Below are positions 19,094 to 29,268 of a stretch of 64,000 nucleotides of DNA, one piece after another. Position numbers and translations under genes: made by a program. Source of the DNA: a bacterium (lineage in GTDB: Bacteria; Babelota; Babeliae; Babelales; JABJEI01); assembly GCA_018663245.1 (NCBI GenBank), contig JABJEI010000003.1:1-64000 (forward strand), read 5' to 3'. Every line of letters starts with the position of its first letter. Positions within the stretch are counted from its first letter, which is position 1. The notes below the pieces were generated by a model. It searched no databases. It was given only the letters and a program-made list of their open reading frames with translations, and was not told where the DNA came from.

Positions 19094-19127
19094 CGTTATA
19101 ACAGTTCTTATTTGAAGATAATGGTAT

Positions 19128-19155
19128 CCGGTGAGTTACAGCTGTAACTCACCGG
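19128..19155 (+). terminator. 28-bp perfect palindrome, likely terminator after nrdB
   Basis: CCGGTGAGTTACAG|CTGTAACTCACCGG followed by TTCATTTTT. Confidence 0.75.
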
Positions 19156-19173
19156 TTCATTTTTGCTATCAAC

Positions 19174-20493
19174 ATGTGGTATCTTGCCAGCACAAGTAAA
19201 TTGTTTGCCAAATACTTTGGGGAGCGTATGAAGCAGTTATGTGAATTTTTTTATGATGATAGTTCAAGGATTGCCAAACCGGCCATTCTTGAACAAGTAG
19301 AGTCTTTGCATGATGCCTGTGCAATGATGGCTGAGCATGGCTTTGTTCGTGTTTTGCATGATCAGTCAGCCAGAGACGAAATTAATGAGCTTGCGAGCAA
19401 GTTTAGCGATGTTGAGCTTGTTGTAGTTGTTGGCATGGGAGGTTCAACTCTTGGTTTACAGGCATTATATCAGGTTGCACTAGCGGACCCAGAATGCGTC
19501 ATGCGCGAGAAATTGCAGTTTATTGATACGGTTGATACTGACAAATTTATTGGGCAGTGTGATCAGCTTGGCAAGCGCATGGAGCGCGATAGTGCATCCG
19601 TCTTGTTTGTGATCATCTCTAAGTCTGGTACGACGGTTGAAACTATAGCAAATTTGATGATGATAGAATCGATGGTCAAGAATCTTTCGCATACAGAACA
19701 GGCTAATTTTGTGTGCATTACAGGCCATGATTCACCATTGTGGGAATATGCTGCTCAGCACAGCTATTCGAGACTGCCTATACCGACCGATGTTGGCGGA
19801 CGGTACTCTGTTCTAACTGCGGTTGGTCTTTTTCCGTTGGCGGTATTAGGTGTTGATATTGCGGCTCTGCATGAGGCTGCAAGATCGGTGGCTAAGGTTG
19901 AGAATGGCCCTGTAATTAGTGCGGCTATTCGGTATTTAGAGTATAGACAAAGTAGGCAAATTCATGATCTATTTTTGTTTTCAGCCTATCTTGAGTCGTT
20001 TGGTAAGTGGTCTCGTCAATTGATAGCAGAAAGTTTGGGCAAAAAGCATGACTGCTCTGGGAAAGAAGTTTGCTCTGGTATAACTCCGATTGTTTCGATT
20101 GGGACGCAAGATTTGCATTCAATGGCACAATTATATTTTGCGGGCCCGCGCGATAAATTTACGACATTTATTAGTGTCGAAAAATCATATAGATCAGCGA
20201 ATTTTTCTGATGATGTTTGGCAGCAATCACCATTTGAGCGACTAGGTGGAAAGCCATACAGCTGCATCATGAAGAGTGTTGAATATGGGACCAAAAAAGC
20301 ATATACGGCCGAGGGAATGCCATTCATTAGTTTTGTTTGTGAACAAGCATCGATGAAGCATGTTGTGTACCTGATGCAGTGGATGATGATGGAAACCGTT
20401 TTGCTGGGTACGTTATTGGAGGTTAATCCTTTTGATCAGCCTGGAGTTGAGACCTATAAACGGGAACTTAGAGGGAGGCTACAAGATGTTTAA
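19174..20493 (+). CDS. pgi: glucose-6-phosphate isomerase
   Basis: VVGMGGSTLGLQAL, ISKSGTTVETIAN, GGRYSVLTAVGLFPLAVLG; next to zwf and gnd. Confidence 0.9.
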   Translation: MWYLASTSKLFAKYFGERMKQLCEFFYDDSSRIAKPAILEQVESLHDACAMMAEHGFVRVLHDQSARDEINELASKFSDVELVVVVGMGGSTLGLQALYQVALADPECVMREKLQFIDTVDTDKFIGQCDQLGKRMERDSASVLFVIISKSGTTVETIANLMMIESMVKNLSHTEQANFVCITGHDSPLWEYAAQHSYSRLPIPTDVGGRYSVLTAVGLFPLAVLGVDIAALHEAARSVAKVENGPVISAAIRYLEYRQSRQIHDLFLFSAYLESFGKWSRQLIAESLGKKHDCSGKEVCSGITPIVSIGTQDLHSMAQLYFAGPRDKFTTFISVEKSYRSANFSDDVWQQSPFERLGGKPYSCIMKSVEYGTKKAYTAEGMPFISFVCEQASMKHVVYLMQWMMMETVLLGTLLEVNPFDQPGVETYKRELRGRLQDV

Positions 20494-21868
20494 TGGGGTT
20501 ATCGTACTGTTTGGTGTGACTGGCAACTTAGCAACACATAAGCTTTTACCGGCATTGTATGCGCTTGCTCGTCGGGCTAAAAGCAATTTTAAAATTGTTG
20601 GTTGTGCGCTTGAGTCAATCGATCTAAAAGAACTTTTGGAATTGGTAAAAGCCAACATAAAGGACTTTGACCAGGAATCATGGAAATCATTTTGTAAGAA
20701 AATTGTATACCAACAGTTAGATTTTACCGATCAAACGGGGTATTCATTGTTGCTAGAAAAAGTGGTTAAGTGTGAACAAGAGCTTGGTGGGGCGAGTAAT
20801 CGGCTGCTATATTTTTCGGTTCCTCCACAACTATTTGATTTGCTGACACGTAGTGTTGTGCAAATTTCTTTGGTTAAGTCGGGAATGCTGGGTGAGGGTG
20901 GCCAGCCTTGGCACAGAATTGTGTACGAGAAGCCGTTTGGCCTAAATCATGCAATGGCCGATCAGATTAATAAAACAATTGAAGAGATTATTGATGAGCA
21001 GCAGATATTTAGAGTCGATCATTATCTTTTGCATGAGATTGTAAATAATATCGTGCATGTGCGTTTTGCCAATAGACTTTTTGATCCTGCGTGGAATGCT
21101 AAAAATATCGATCATGTACAGATTGTTATGCTCGAAAAATCTTGCCCTGAAGGTGACGCTGTAACCAGGCAGATGGGGACAATAAAAGATGTGGTTCAGT
21201 CACATCTTTTGCAGTTGATTGCCTTGGTTGCCATGGAGCAGCCTAACTGTTTGGGTAATGATTCTGTGCGCGAAAGCAAAATTCAGGTCATGAGTAAGGT
21301 AGAATTTATGGATGGAGTTTTAGGGATTGCTCGGGGATGCAAAACATGCGATGATTCTGATTCACCAGATTCAGAGACGTTTGCCGCATTGTCATTCTCG
21401 ATTGATACGCCTCGCTGGCAGGGGGTGCCTTTTTTTGTAGTAACGGGCAAATGTTTAGAAAAAAAAGAGACGATGATTCACATTGTATTCAAACCAACGG
21501 GTTGCTCTTCAGATTTAACAAAGCCAAATATTCTGACACTACAGATTGCACCAGATGAAGGTTTTTCTGTGTCTTTGAATGTACAAAAACCAGGAATGGC
21601 AGAGGGTTTTGAGTCGGTGACTATGGATTATTGTCACAAATGTATTTTTGGTGCCATGACACCAAAAGCATACGAGTCCCTTTTTGATAATATTATACGC
21701 GGTAATCGTTTGGTTTCGGTTGGGCGTGATGAAATATGCCAGGCTTGGGATATAGCAGAAAAAGTTTTGGAGCGTTCATTGTCTATGTTTGATTATCAAC
21801 ATGGTCAAAATGGCCCGCAAGAGGCTCAAGAATTTATAAAACGTTCCGGTGGGGAGTGGTTAATATGA
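20486..21868 (+). CDS. zwf: glucose-6-phosphate 1-dehydrogenase (divergent)
   Basis: FGVTGNLATHKLLPALYAL, VYEKPFG, FRVDHYLLHEIVNNI. ATG 20486 after GAGGGAGG is preferred over 20432. Confidence 0.88.
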   Translation: MFNGVIVLFGVTGNLATHKLLPALYALARRAKSNFKIVGCALESIDLKELLELVKANIKDFDQESWKSFCKKIVYQQLDFTDQTGYSLLLEKVVKCEQELGGASNRLLYFSVPPQLFDLLTRSVVQISLVKSGMLGEGGQPWHRIVYEKPFGLNHAMADQINKTIEEIIDEQQIFRVDHYLLHEIVNNIVHVRFANRLFDPAWNAKNIDHVQIVMLEKSCPEGDAVTRQMGTIKDVVQSHLLQLIALVAMEQPNCLGNDSVRESKIQVMSKVEFMDGVLGIARGCKTCDDSDSPDSETFAALSFSIDTPRWQGVPFFVVTGKCLEKKETMIHIVFKPTGCSSDLTKPNILTLQIAPDEGFSVSLNVQKPGMAEGFESVTMDYCHKCIFGAMTPKAYESLFDNIIRGNRLVSVGRDEICQAWDIAEKVLERSLSMFDYQHGQNGPQEAQEFIKRSGGEWLI

Positions 21869-22779
21869 AGGTATGTGTAGTTGGTTTGGGCCGCATGGGT
21901 AATGCTATTGCGCGTCGTTTGCATCTGGATGGTCATCAGGTAATTGGCTACGATCCGTCGCAGGGTGCTCGGTCTACGGTTGAGCAAAATGGTGTACAAA
22001 CCGCTAGTTCTTTGGAGAAGGCTGTTGCTGATGTTAAAGCAGTTTGGCTCATGGTTCCTGCGGGTGAGGTTGTTGATAAAGTTCTAAGTGTTGTTCGTAC
22101 AAGTGCGAAAGCTGGTACGGTAATTATCGATGGTGGAAACAGTCATTTTACTGATTCAAAGCAACGAGCGCTGGAGCTGCATGGCGAAGGTATATCCTTT
22201 CTTGATTGTGGTACATCAGGGGGCGTTCACGGTTTGCGTGATGGATTTTGCTTGATGGTCGGGGGCGATCGTCTTGCGTTTGAGGAAGTTGAGCCTATTT
22301 TTAAGACGCTTTCTGCTCAAGGTGGTTACGGTTACATGGGTCCATCTGGGTCCGGTCATTGTGTAAAAATGGTGCACAATGGCATAGAATATGCGCTTTT
22401 GCAGGCTTATGCAGATGGCTTTAATTTGCTCAAGAAATCAGAATTTACAAAGCTTGATTTGGCCCAAATTTCGGGTGTTTGGTCAAATGGGTCGGTTATT
22501 CGATCGTGGATTGTTGATCTATGTAAAAATGTTTTTGATAAGGATCAAGACTTTAAGGCCGTTGATGGCTGTATTGAACAGGGTGGAACGGGAAAGTGGA
22601 CGATCGAATATGCCAATGAACGGGAGGTGGATATGCCACTTACTAAAAAGGCGCTGGATATTCGCTTTGACTCGTGTAAGTCTGGAGGTGATTATGCAAC
22701 AAAGCTGGTTGCTTTGTTACGAAATCAGTTTGGTGGCCATAAAGTTATAAAAAAGGCTGATAATGACACGAATAATTGA
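21865..22779 (+). CDS. gnd: 6-phosphogluconate dehydrogenase (decarboxylating)
   Basis: GLGRMGNAIARRL, VIIDGGNSHFTDSKQRA, LDCGTSGGVHGLRDGFCLMVGG. Confidence 0.93.
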   Translation: MKVCVVGLGRMGNAIARRLHLDGHQVIGYDPSQGARSTVEQNGVQTASSLEKAVADVKAVWLMVPAGEVVDKVLSVVRTSAKAGTVIIDGGNSHFTDSKQRALELHGEGISFLDCGTSGGVHGLRDGFCLMVGGDRLAFEEVEPIFKTLSAQGGYGYMGPSGSGHCVKMVHNGIEYALLQAYADGFNLLKKSEFTKLDLAQISGVWSNGSVIRSWIVDLCKNVFDKDQDFKAVDGCIEQGGTGKWTIEYANEREVDMPLTKKALDIRFDSCKSGGDYATKLVALLRNQFGGHKVIKKADNDTNN

Positions 22780-23386
22780 TATCAGTTGGCCACTTTTTGA
22801 AGGGGTTAAAGAGTACGAGGACAACAAGAGTCTGAAATTTGATTGGCATAAAACCATGAAAGATGGTCAGATTAACCAGTCAAAAATCTCCCTTGACTCA
22901 CATACTGGAACACATATTGATGCTCCGTTACACATGACAGAGAATGGTCTTTCGGTGGACAAAATATCTTTGTACTCGGTGGTTGGAAATGCGATTGTTC
23001 TCGATCTGACCTACAAGCGAGAAAAAATCACTCTCGGGGATCTTAAAAAAGAAGAAATTGAGCCGGGCGCAATTGTGCTTTTTAAAACGCAAAACAGCTA
23101 CCAGTCAGTTAATTCTTCGTTTAACCCAAATTTTGTGTATTTGGACAGTAGTGCTGCAAAGTTTTTGGCCCACAAGAAGGTTCGCGCTGTTGGGATAGAT
23201 TCGCTAAGTTTGGGTAGTCATGACGCTCATCAAGAGTTATCTGTAAAGTCTATTCCTGTGATTGAGGGGCTGCGCCTTAAGCATGTTGTACAGGGGCAGT
23301 ACTTTTTGGTCTGTTTACCTATAAAGGTTCGTGGACTTGAAGCTGCGCCAGCACGAGCTATTTTGTTTGATAGACGCAATTTCTAA
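22763..23386 (+). CDS. cyclase / kynurenine-formamidase-like family protein
   Basis: HTGTHIDAPLHM metal-binding motif; AVGIDSLSLGSHDAHQ. Confidence 0.85.
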   Translation: MTRIIDISWPLFEGVKEYEDNKSLKFDWHKTMKDGQINQSKISLDSHTGTHIDAPLHMTENGLSVDKISLYSVVGNAIVLDLTYKREKITLGDLKKEEIEPGAIVLFKTQNSYQSVNSSFNPNFVYLDSSAAKFLAHKKVRAVGIDSLSLGSHDAHQELSVKSIPVIEGLRLKHVVQGQYFLVCLPIKVRGLEAAPARAILFDRRNF

Positions 23387-23387
23387 T

Positions 23388-23984
23388 CTATGGGTACATT
23401 TTTATTGTAGGCCGTCTTCGTTGATTAACAAAATTGCTCCAAGCAAACAGTTTTGATAACCATCTGGTACCACTTTTTTTCTGACCAACAGTTAACACGG
23501 TCTGTTGCAGCATGGCACGAAGATTGCTTCTTAAATTTTTGAATGTTTCAACAAATGGCATACGATCTTTTTGGATCTTTAAGAAAGTTTCCCACTGTTC
23601 TTTTGAGTCCCGTAGTTGAGTTGCTGGTAGTACTTTTGATGCAATACGATCGATACTTTCGTGAATCGAGGGTGGCTTGAATCGGACTTGGTTTATATAG
23701 TGCATGTTGATTTGGTGGACTCGTGCAAAGCATGCTATCCACCAAGCGGCGCGAATAAATTGACCTACACTGCTTTCGTACGGATCTTGTCCCAAAACAA
23801 ATTCAACGGTCTGATTTATGATCCACTTACCTAGTGCATACTCAAGCGGCACAAAGTTGCTAAACAGCACAAATGGGGCATATTCAACTACATTTATTAG
23901 GCCAGATCCGGACTGATTTGATGGTTGCGTATTAGAGGTCATGATGCTTAACGTCAGCAGAAAACCTATAAATAGTTTCTTCAA
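23388..23984 (-). CDS. hypothetical secreted protein
   Basis: Signal-peptide-like N-terminus MKKLFIGFLLTLSIMTSNTQ. Confidence 0.65.
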   Translation of the reverse strand: MKKLFIGFLLTLSIMTSNTQPSNQSGSGLINVVEYAPFVLFSNFVPLEYALGKWIINQTVEFVLGQDPYESSVGQFIRAAWWIACFARVHQINMHYINQVRFKPPSIHESIDRIASKVLPATQLRDSKEQWETFLKIQKDRMPFVETFKNLRSNLRAMLQQTVLTVGQKKSGTRWLSKLFAWSNFVNQRRRPTIKMYP

Positions 23985-24003
23985 GTTGAGTACCCCGTTT
24001 TAT

Positions 24004-24900
24004 TTATATTATTTTGGGTATTCTCTTGCTTGCTGGTTTGTTTGTCAAGCGTCTTGTAGGGGGTATGCGTTGCTTTTTCTTCTGTGCATATTTTGTGTCT
24101 GAGGCCAAACAGGCTGATTTTAGTGCTGTTAGTTGCCTTGCAAGTGCAGGACTTTCTTTTTTGTATGATAGCTGTACATTTAGATTTTTTATTTTCAGTT
24201 GAGTGACAGCTTGGCTGAGTGCTTTGCACCAGGCGCTTGTTGGTTGTTCAAGAATTAGGTTGCTAATTTGAGGTGAGCCGGTGGCTTTGACAACGGCCGG
24301 CTGTAAATTAAATATTAATGTTGCTTTATTGACTCCCATGCGAGCCGTCTGCTTACTTACCGTTACCTCTGTTCCACCTTGTTTTTGTTCGATGCTGATT
24401 GGTGTTGCACGGATAATCAGTTTTTGATTGTGGTGATAACGATTAACAATGTGCGTTGTTAGTGAGGCGGTAATTAACAGAATGCATAGTGCTAGACTAC
24501 AGCGCATTCGCTCTCGAGGCCATTGAGCAACAATGAGAAATGCCATGACTAAAACAAATATAGAAAGTATGAATGGTGGGCGCGTGGTGTACAGTAGCCA
24601 TGAACTTGAGCCTTGACCTACAGACCACACCCAGAATTGACTGCACCATTCAAGCAAGGTGATGATTGGTGCATGCGGAATTGAGATTATCTGACAGATA
24701 GTTACAAGAGAGCACAGTAGCAAGAAGGTGGCCAAAAATGGACCAAAAATCAAATTGCCAAGCGGAGCTGCAATTGACATACCAAGCCCCCAGCTTGCCA
24801 AAAACGGCCATGAGCATGCAGTGATAAATAGTTGAACTTGTGCGAGCAATAAAAGCTGTTCCTTGCCTGAGCGGGCAAGATTCTTGAAAAGTTTTAACAT
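24004..24900 (-). CDS. multi-TM protein resembling a truncated ComEC/Rec2 competence domain
   Basis: Several TM segments; AAPLGNLIFGPFLATFLLLCSLVT resembles the ComEC N-x-(I/L)-x-x-P region; no metallo-beta-lactamase HxHxDH motif. Confidence 0.45.
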   Translation of the reverse strand: MLKLFKNLARSGKEQLLLLAQVQLFITACSWPFLASWGLGMSIAAPLGNLIFGPFLATFLLLCSLVTICQIISIPHAPIITLLEWCSQFWVWSVGQGSSSWLLYTTRPPFILSIFVLVMAFLIVAQWPRERMRCSLALCILLITASLTTHIVNRYHHNQKLIIRATPISIEQKQGGTEVTVSKQTARMGVNKATLIFNLQPAVVKATGSPQISNLILEQPTSAWCKALSQAVTQLKIKNLNVQLSYKKESPALARQLTALKSACLASDTKYAQKKKQRIPPTRRLTNKPASKRIPKII

Positions 24901-24996
24901 AACATTAATTATGGTACCAAAAATGCTTACTTTGTCATTAATGGGCGTGTTACGGTAACTATACGGTCATTTTTATATTTGCTAAAGGGGTGAAGT

Positions 24997-25551
24997 ATGC
25001 GTAAATCACGATTTTTAATATTGCTTGTGATGATTGGGGGAAATGGAGGTTTGTATGCAGGAGCCGGTGTTGGCAACCTGGAATACGAAGTTGATCATCA
25101 GCAGCAAATTATGAGAAAACTGTCTGCAGAGCAGTATGAAGATATTCGTTTGTTAAGCGATTTATGTACAGAGCTTGAGTTCTCGCAAAGTGGCATGCCG
25201 GTTAAAGGCTTGCCTATCAAGCTATTGATGCGTTTGATCGAGAAGATTGCTCGTTCATCGGTGCATGATTTTGGCAAACTGCTTTATAGCGATCAATCAT
25301 TCAATATCATGCGATCATTGCTTCATCGTATTGTTGTTGCTATTCACAACAAGGTTGTTCCAGAACAGCAAAACATGAGCCAGGAAGATCGAGCTTTGAT
25401 GTTGGTTCGTGGTGCTATGAAGGCGATTGTAGACTTGAGAGATGATAAAATAGATCAAATGGAATTCGCGCAAAAAACCTTTGTGCTAGGACTTTGTTTG
25501 CTAAAGTTAGTGGTGGACATTGAAGAAGAGGCTGGGTACAAAGTCGCCTAA
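24997..25551 (+). CDS. hypothetical secreted protein
   Basis: Signal peptide MRKSRFLILLVMIGGNGGLYAGA. Confidence 0.65.
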   Translation: MRKSRFLILLVMIGGNGGLYAGAGVGNLEYEVDHQQQIMRKLSAEQYEDIRLLSDLCTELEFSQSGMPVKGLPIKLLMRLIEKIARSSVHDFGKLLYSDQSFNIMRSLLHRIVVAIHNKVVPEQQNMSQEDRALMLVRGAMKAIVDLRDDKIDQMEFAQKTFVLGLCLLKLVVDIEEEAGYKVA

Positions 25552-25580
25552 TCTATCAGTGGAATAATTTTAAGGTTTTT

Positions 25581-25613
25581 AAAAGCTCTCCCGTTTTGGG
25601 GGAGCTTTTTTTG
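25581..25613 (+). terminator. rho-independent terminator
   Basis: AAAAGCTCTCCCGTTTTGGGGGAGCTTTTTTT. Confidence 0.85.
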
Positions 25614-25881
25614 GCCTCATCGAAGAAGTTTGATTTTTCGTACAGGTTATTAGTAATGTTAATAGAATTTTCACAGAATGCTTTTAATGTTTAATTTATG
25701 AAAATCCCTGAATTATTTTTATTAGAACATAGGTGGCAACTTTTGTTTAATTTGTACTTTGCGGCCAAGCTTGATAGACTTAAAAAATTAACCATTGAAA
25801 TTAATTTTAGATTATGACTATCATGATAGTGGACAAGTTAGGTTCATTATTTGCGTATATTTGCGCATTGGAGAGATAGTC

Positions 25882-26283
25882 ATGAAGATGAAATACATTA
25901 GCTGGGTGGGATTACTTTTACTTACAAGTGGTCTATATTCACGTGCAAAATATGGTTGGGACCAGCGACAACAAGCATCAATGAATGAGCCGGCTACGCA
26001 TCAAGGAGTACTTTCTCCACAATATAATGACCCAGTTTTTGGCAAGCTCAAAGAACAACTGCTTGGTGAGTCGATTGGCAAAATGGTAAAGGTTATGGGT
26101 GATGCGCTAAGCAGCGATAAGTCACGCGATGTAATGGGCAAACAGCTAAATAGATTACTTGCGCGTGAAGAGAATAACTTAGTTGTAGTTAAGGGTTCGC
26201 CTGCGGTGATGCAGCATAATCGGAAAAAAGCTAAATCACGCATGCGAGTAATACATGTTTTACAGAATCTGGTAACTAACTAA
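25882..26283 (+). CDS. hypothetical secreted protein
   Basis: MKMKYISWVGLLLLTSGLYSRA signal peptide. ATG 25882 after GGAGAGATAGTC is preferred over 25795. Confidence 0.6.
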   Translation: MKMKYISWVGLLLLTSGLYSRAKYGWDQRQQASMNEPATHQGVLSPQYNDPVFGKLKEQLLGESIGKMVKVMGDALSSDKSRDVMGKQLNRLLAREENNLVVVKGSPAVMQHNRKKAKSRMRVIHVLQNLVTN

Positions 26284-26451
26284 CTTTGTTTCACAATCGC
26301 AAAAGGTGCCTAAGGGCCACAAACTTTTCATGATTCTTTTTAAAAACCATTGCTATTTGTAATTGCTATTTGTTATGATTAAGATAGTGAAGGAGAAAGA
26401 ATGTATGCCGCAGTGGCATAGGTTTTTACTTTTTATAACAAGGAGAACATC

Positions 26452-26976
26452 ATGAAGAAACTTATTACATTACTGACAGTCGTAACATTGGCTGGTTCAG
26501 TACAGGCGTTAAATTTTGGTAGTATCGTAAGCAAGGGTGAATCAACTCTTAAAAGAGCGCGAGAAGATGCTGGTACAACCGAACGTAAGATTAGTAAGCG
26601 TAAGCGCGTAGTTTCTAAGGCTGCGGTTCAAAAAGCAGCTAAACTAGCTAAAAAGGAAGCTCTTATCGCAAAATCTGACGCTAAGCGTTTAGCTGCATTT
26701 GCAAAGAAAAATGCAAAGTTTGATAAGCTAGAAGTAAGAGTCATGGCTATATACAGAAAGCTAGTAGATGCGATTAAATCATTGCGTAAACTAGATAGTA
26801 ATCTGCGTGACGCTGATAAGACGCTTGGTACGTTGTTTACCAAATTTGGCAAGATTCATGGAGCGCTTGGTAGTTTGCCTGGTGTTAAGAATCATGCGAT
26901 TATTCCGTCACAGCTTCCTGGTGGCATGAAGATGCCAAAGGCATTTAAAATGCCAAAGAATGGTTTTAGGCTGTAA
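26452..26976 (+). CDS. hypothetical secreted Lys/Ala-rich protein
   Basis: Signal peptide MKKLITLLTVVTLAGSVQA; AAGGAGAAC RBS. Confidence 0.7.
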   Translation: MKKLITLLTVVTLAGSVQALNFGSIVSKGESTLKRAREDAGTTERKISKRKRVVSKAAVQKAAKLAKKEALIAKSDAKRLAAFAKKNAKFDKLEVRVMAIYRKLVDAIKSLRKLDSNLRDADKTLGTLFTKFGKIHGALGSLPGVKNHAIIPSQLPGGMKMPKAFKMPKNGFRL

Positions 26977-27129
26977 AGCTTAATCATAAATTTCCACTGG
27001 GCCTCTAAGGGGTCCATTTGTGGATTATGTTTGGATTACACTGTTGCGCGCATTATGAGCTAACATGATTGTCGGTTTCGATAATTGTTTGTTGTGTTCG
27101 CGGGCACGGATGTATTCACATTATTTTGT

Positions 27130-27161
27130 AAGGGGATCTAAAAAAGATCCCCTTCTTTTTT
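27130..27161 (+). terminator. rho-independent terminator
   Basis: AAGGGGATCTAAAAAAGATCCCCTTCTTTTTT. Confidence 0.85.
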
Positions 27162-27230
27162 GCCTAATTGTTCTTGACGTTTCTTGTGTGATCTTCCTAC
27201 GCTGAGCTCAAAGATTATTATTAATTTGCG

Positions 27231-29120
27231 ATGTGTGGGAGAGGATTTGTGAACAAGGCATTGCTACAGCGAGTAGCGTATAATATAAGTCGTTGGTCGA
27301 TTTTGTCGACAACAGCGGCTGGCTCAGGTCATCCAACGTCCTGTTTAAGTGCTGTCGATCTTATAGCAGTACTTTTTTTTAAAGAAATGTGCTTTGATCC
27401 GTTTGATCCAGAAAATCCAAACAATGATCGTTTTATTCTCTCTAAGGGGCATGCTGCTCCACTTCTGTACGCAGTTTGGCATGAGCTGGGAGTTATTTCT
27501 GATCAAGAGATGCTTTCATTACGAAAATTCGATTCAATTTTAGAAGGCCATCCAACGCCCAGATTTAGCCGCTCTGAGGCCTCAACGGGGTCGCTGGGGT
27601 GTGGTCTATCGATTGGTGTAGGGTTTGCGTTAGCGGCACGTTTAAGAGCAAGCAGTGCCCGTACATTTGTTTTGATGGGTGACAGTGAAATTGCCGAGGG
27701 GTCGGTATGGGAGGCTGTACAGCTTGCCCGGCATTACAAAATTGGGTCTCTGACTGCGATGGTCGACTTAAATCGACTTGGTCAATCAACACAAACGATG
27801 TTTGGTCACGATGCACATGCAGTTGCAGCATTGTTCGAGGCATTTGGTTGGAAGGCATTGGTTGTTGATGGGCATGACCTGGAGGCAATTTCAAAGGCTT
27901 TTGAGCAAGCTGCAGATACGCTAGATGTGCCTACTTGCATTGTTGCAAAAACTTTTAAGGGTAATGGCATTGATCATGTGCAAAATAAAAATGGATTTCA
28001 TGGAAAGGCGTTCAGTAAGGAAGAGCAGCAATTGGTGCTTGAGGAGCTTGAGCAACGATTTATAACTGCACAGAAGTCTATTGCCCAAGAGCTTGCAGAT
28101 GATACTTGCTCGCCAGAGCGGGAGCTTCAAGAGCAATGTTTAGTAAAAGAAGTCTGTAAGTTACCCGAGTATGATCTTGGAGAAATGGTTTCGGTTCGTA
28201 AAGCGTTTGGGCAGACGTTAGCGGCGCTTGGATCATGTAATGAGAAGATTGTTAGCCTTGATGCTGAGGTTAAGAACTCAACTTACGCTTATCTTTTTGA
28301 GGATAAATTCCCTAATCGTTTTTTCCAAAGTTTTATTGCCGAGCAAAATATGGTTGGTATGGCCACTGGCTTGGCTTCACGAGGTTTTGTACCGTTTACT
28401 TCTACTTTTGGTGTATTTTTTTCGCGGGCACATGATCAGATACGTATGGCTGCAGTTGGACGATCTCCATTACGATTGGTAGGTACCCATGCAGGTCTTT
28501 CAATAGGTTCGGATGGTCCTTCTCAGATGGCCCTTGAAGACATTGCCATGATGAGGGCTATACCCGATTCTGTAATTTTATATCCATCTGATGCGGTAAG
28601 TACGGCAAAATGTGTGCAACTCATGGCCGATCATTATGATGGGATTACATATCTGCGTGCAACGCGCATGGCAACATCGGTATTGTATCGCAATGATGAG
28701 TCGTTTGAGTTGGGCGGTATGAAGATCGTACGTTCAAGTAAGCAGGATGTTGTATGTGTAGTAGGAGCGGGCGTTACGTTATTCCAAGCGCTTGAAGCGT
28801 ATGATGAATTGCTTGCGCAAGGAATCAATATATCCGTCATTGATTGTTATTCGGTAAAACCGTTGCCAGCACAGCAGCTTTATGAGGTGGCACAACGGTC
28901 GCAAGGGCGTGTGATTTGTGTTGAGGATCATTACATACAGGGTGGCTTGGGTGAGGCAATAGCGGCAGCAATTTCGGACGAACAGGTTCAAGTTACAGTT
29001 CTGGCTGTTGAACAGCTTCCACGTTCGGGATCGCCCGAAAAGTTGCTTGCCTGGGCAGGGATTGATGCAAAAGCTATTGTTACAGCTGTAAAAAATTTGA
29101 ATGAAATTCAAAATAAATAA
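27231..29120 (+). CDS. tkt: transketolase
   Basis: GHPTSCLSAVDLIAVLFF, LSKGHAAPLLYA, TGSLGCGLSIGVGFALA, MGDSEIAEGSVWEA, AEQNMVGMATGLA. Start codon uncertain. Confidence 0.93.
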   Translation: MCGRGFVNKALLQRVAYNISRWSILSTTAAGSGHPTSCLSAVDLIAVLFFKEMCFDPFDPENPNNDRFILSKGHAAPLLYAVWHELGVISDQEMLSLRKFDSILEGHPTPRFSRSEASTGSLGCGLSIGVGFALAARLRASSARTFVLMGDSEIAEGSVWEAVQLARHYKIGSLTAMVDLNRLGQSTQTMFGHDAHAVAALFEAFGWKALVVDGHDLEAISKAFEQAADTLDVPTCIVAKTFKGNGIDHVQNKNGFHGKAFSKEEQQLVLEELEQRFITAQKSIAQELADDTCSPERELQEQCLVKEVCKLPEYDLGEMVSVRKAFGQTLAALGSCNEKIVSLDAEVKNSTYAYLFEDKFPNRFFQSFIAEQNMVGMATGLASRGFVPFTSTFGVFFSRAHDQIRMAAVGRSPLRLVGTHAGLSIGSDGPSQMALEDIAMMRAIPDSVILYPSDAVSTAKCVQLMADHYDGITYLRATRMATSVLYRNDESFELGGMKIVRSSKQDVVCVVGAGVTLFQALEAYDELLAQGINISVIDCYSVKPLPAQQLYEVAQRSQGRVICVEDHYIQGGLGEAIAAAISDEQVQVTVLAVEQLPRSGSPEKLLAWAGIDAKAIVTAVKNLNEIQNK

Positions 29121-29268
29121 TTGCTTCTAGCCTATATTTGTGCTATAATAAAAGTATCGAATGAGTTGATGGAATCGGGCTTAACAGTCAATAAGATTTC
29201 TGTGACGGCTGATTGTGCTCATTTGAATCAATAAAATTTTTATCTTCGCTTAGTATGAGGAGAATGGC

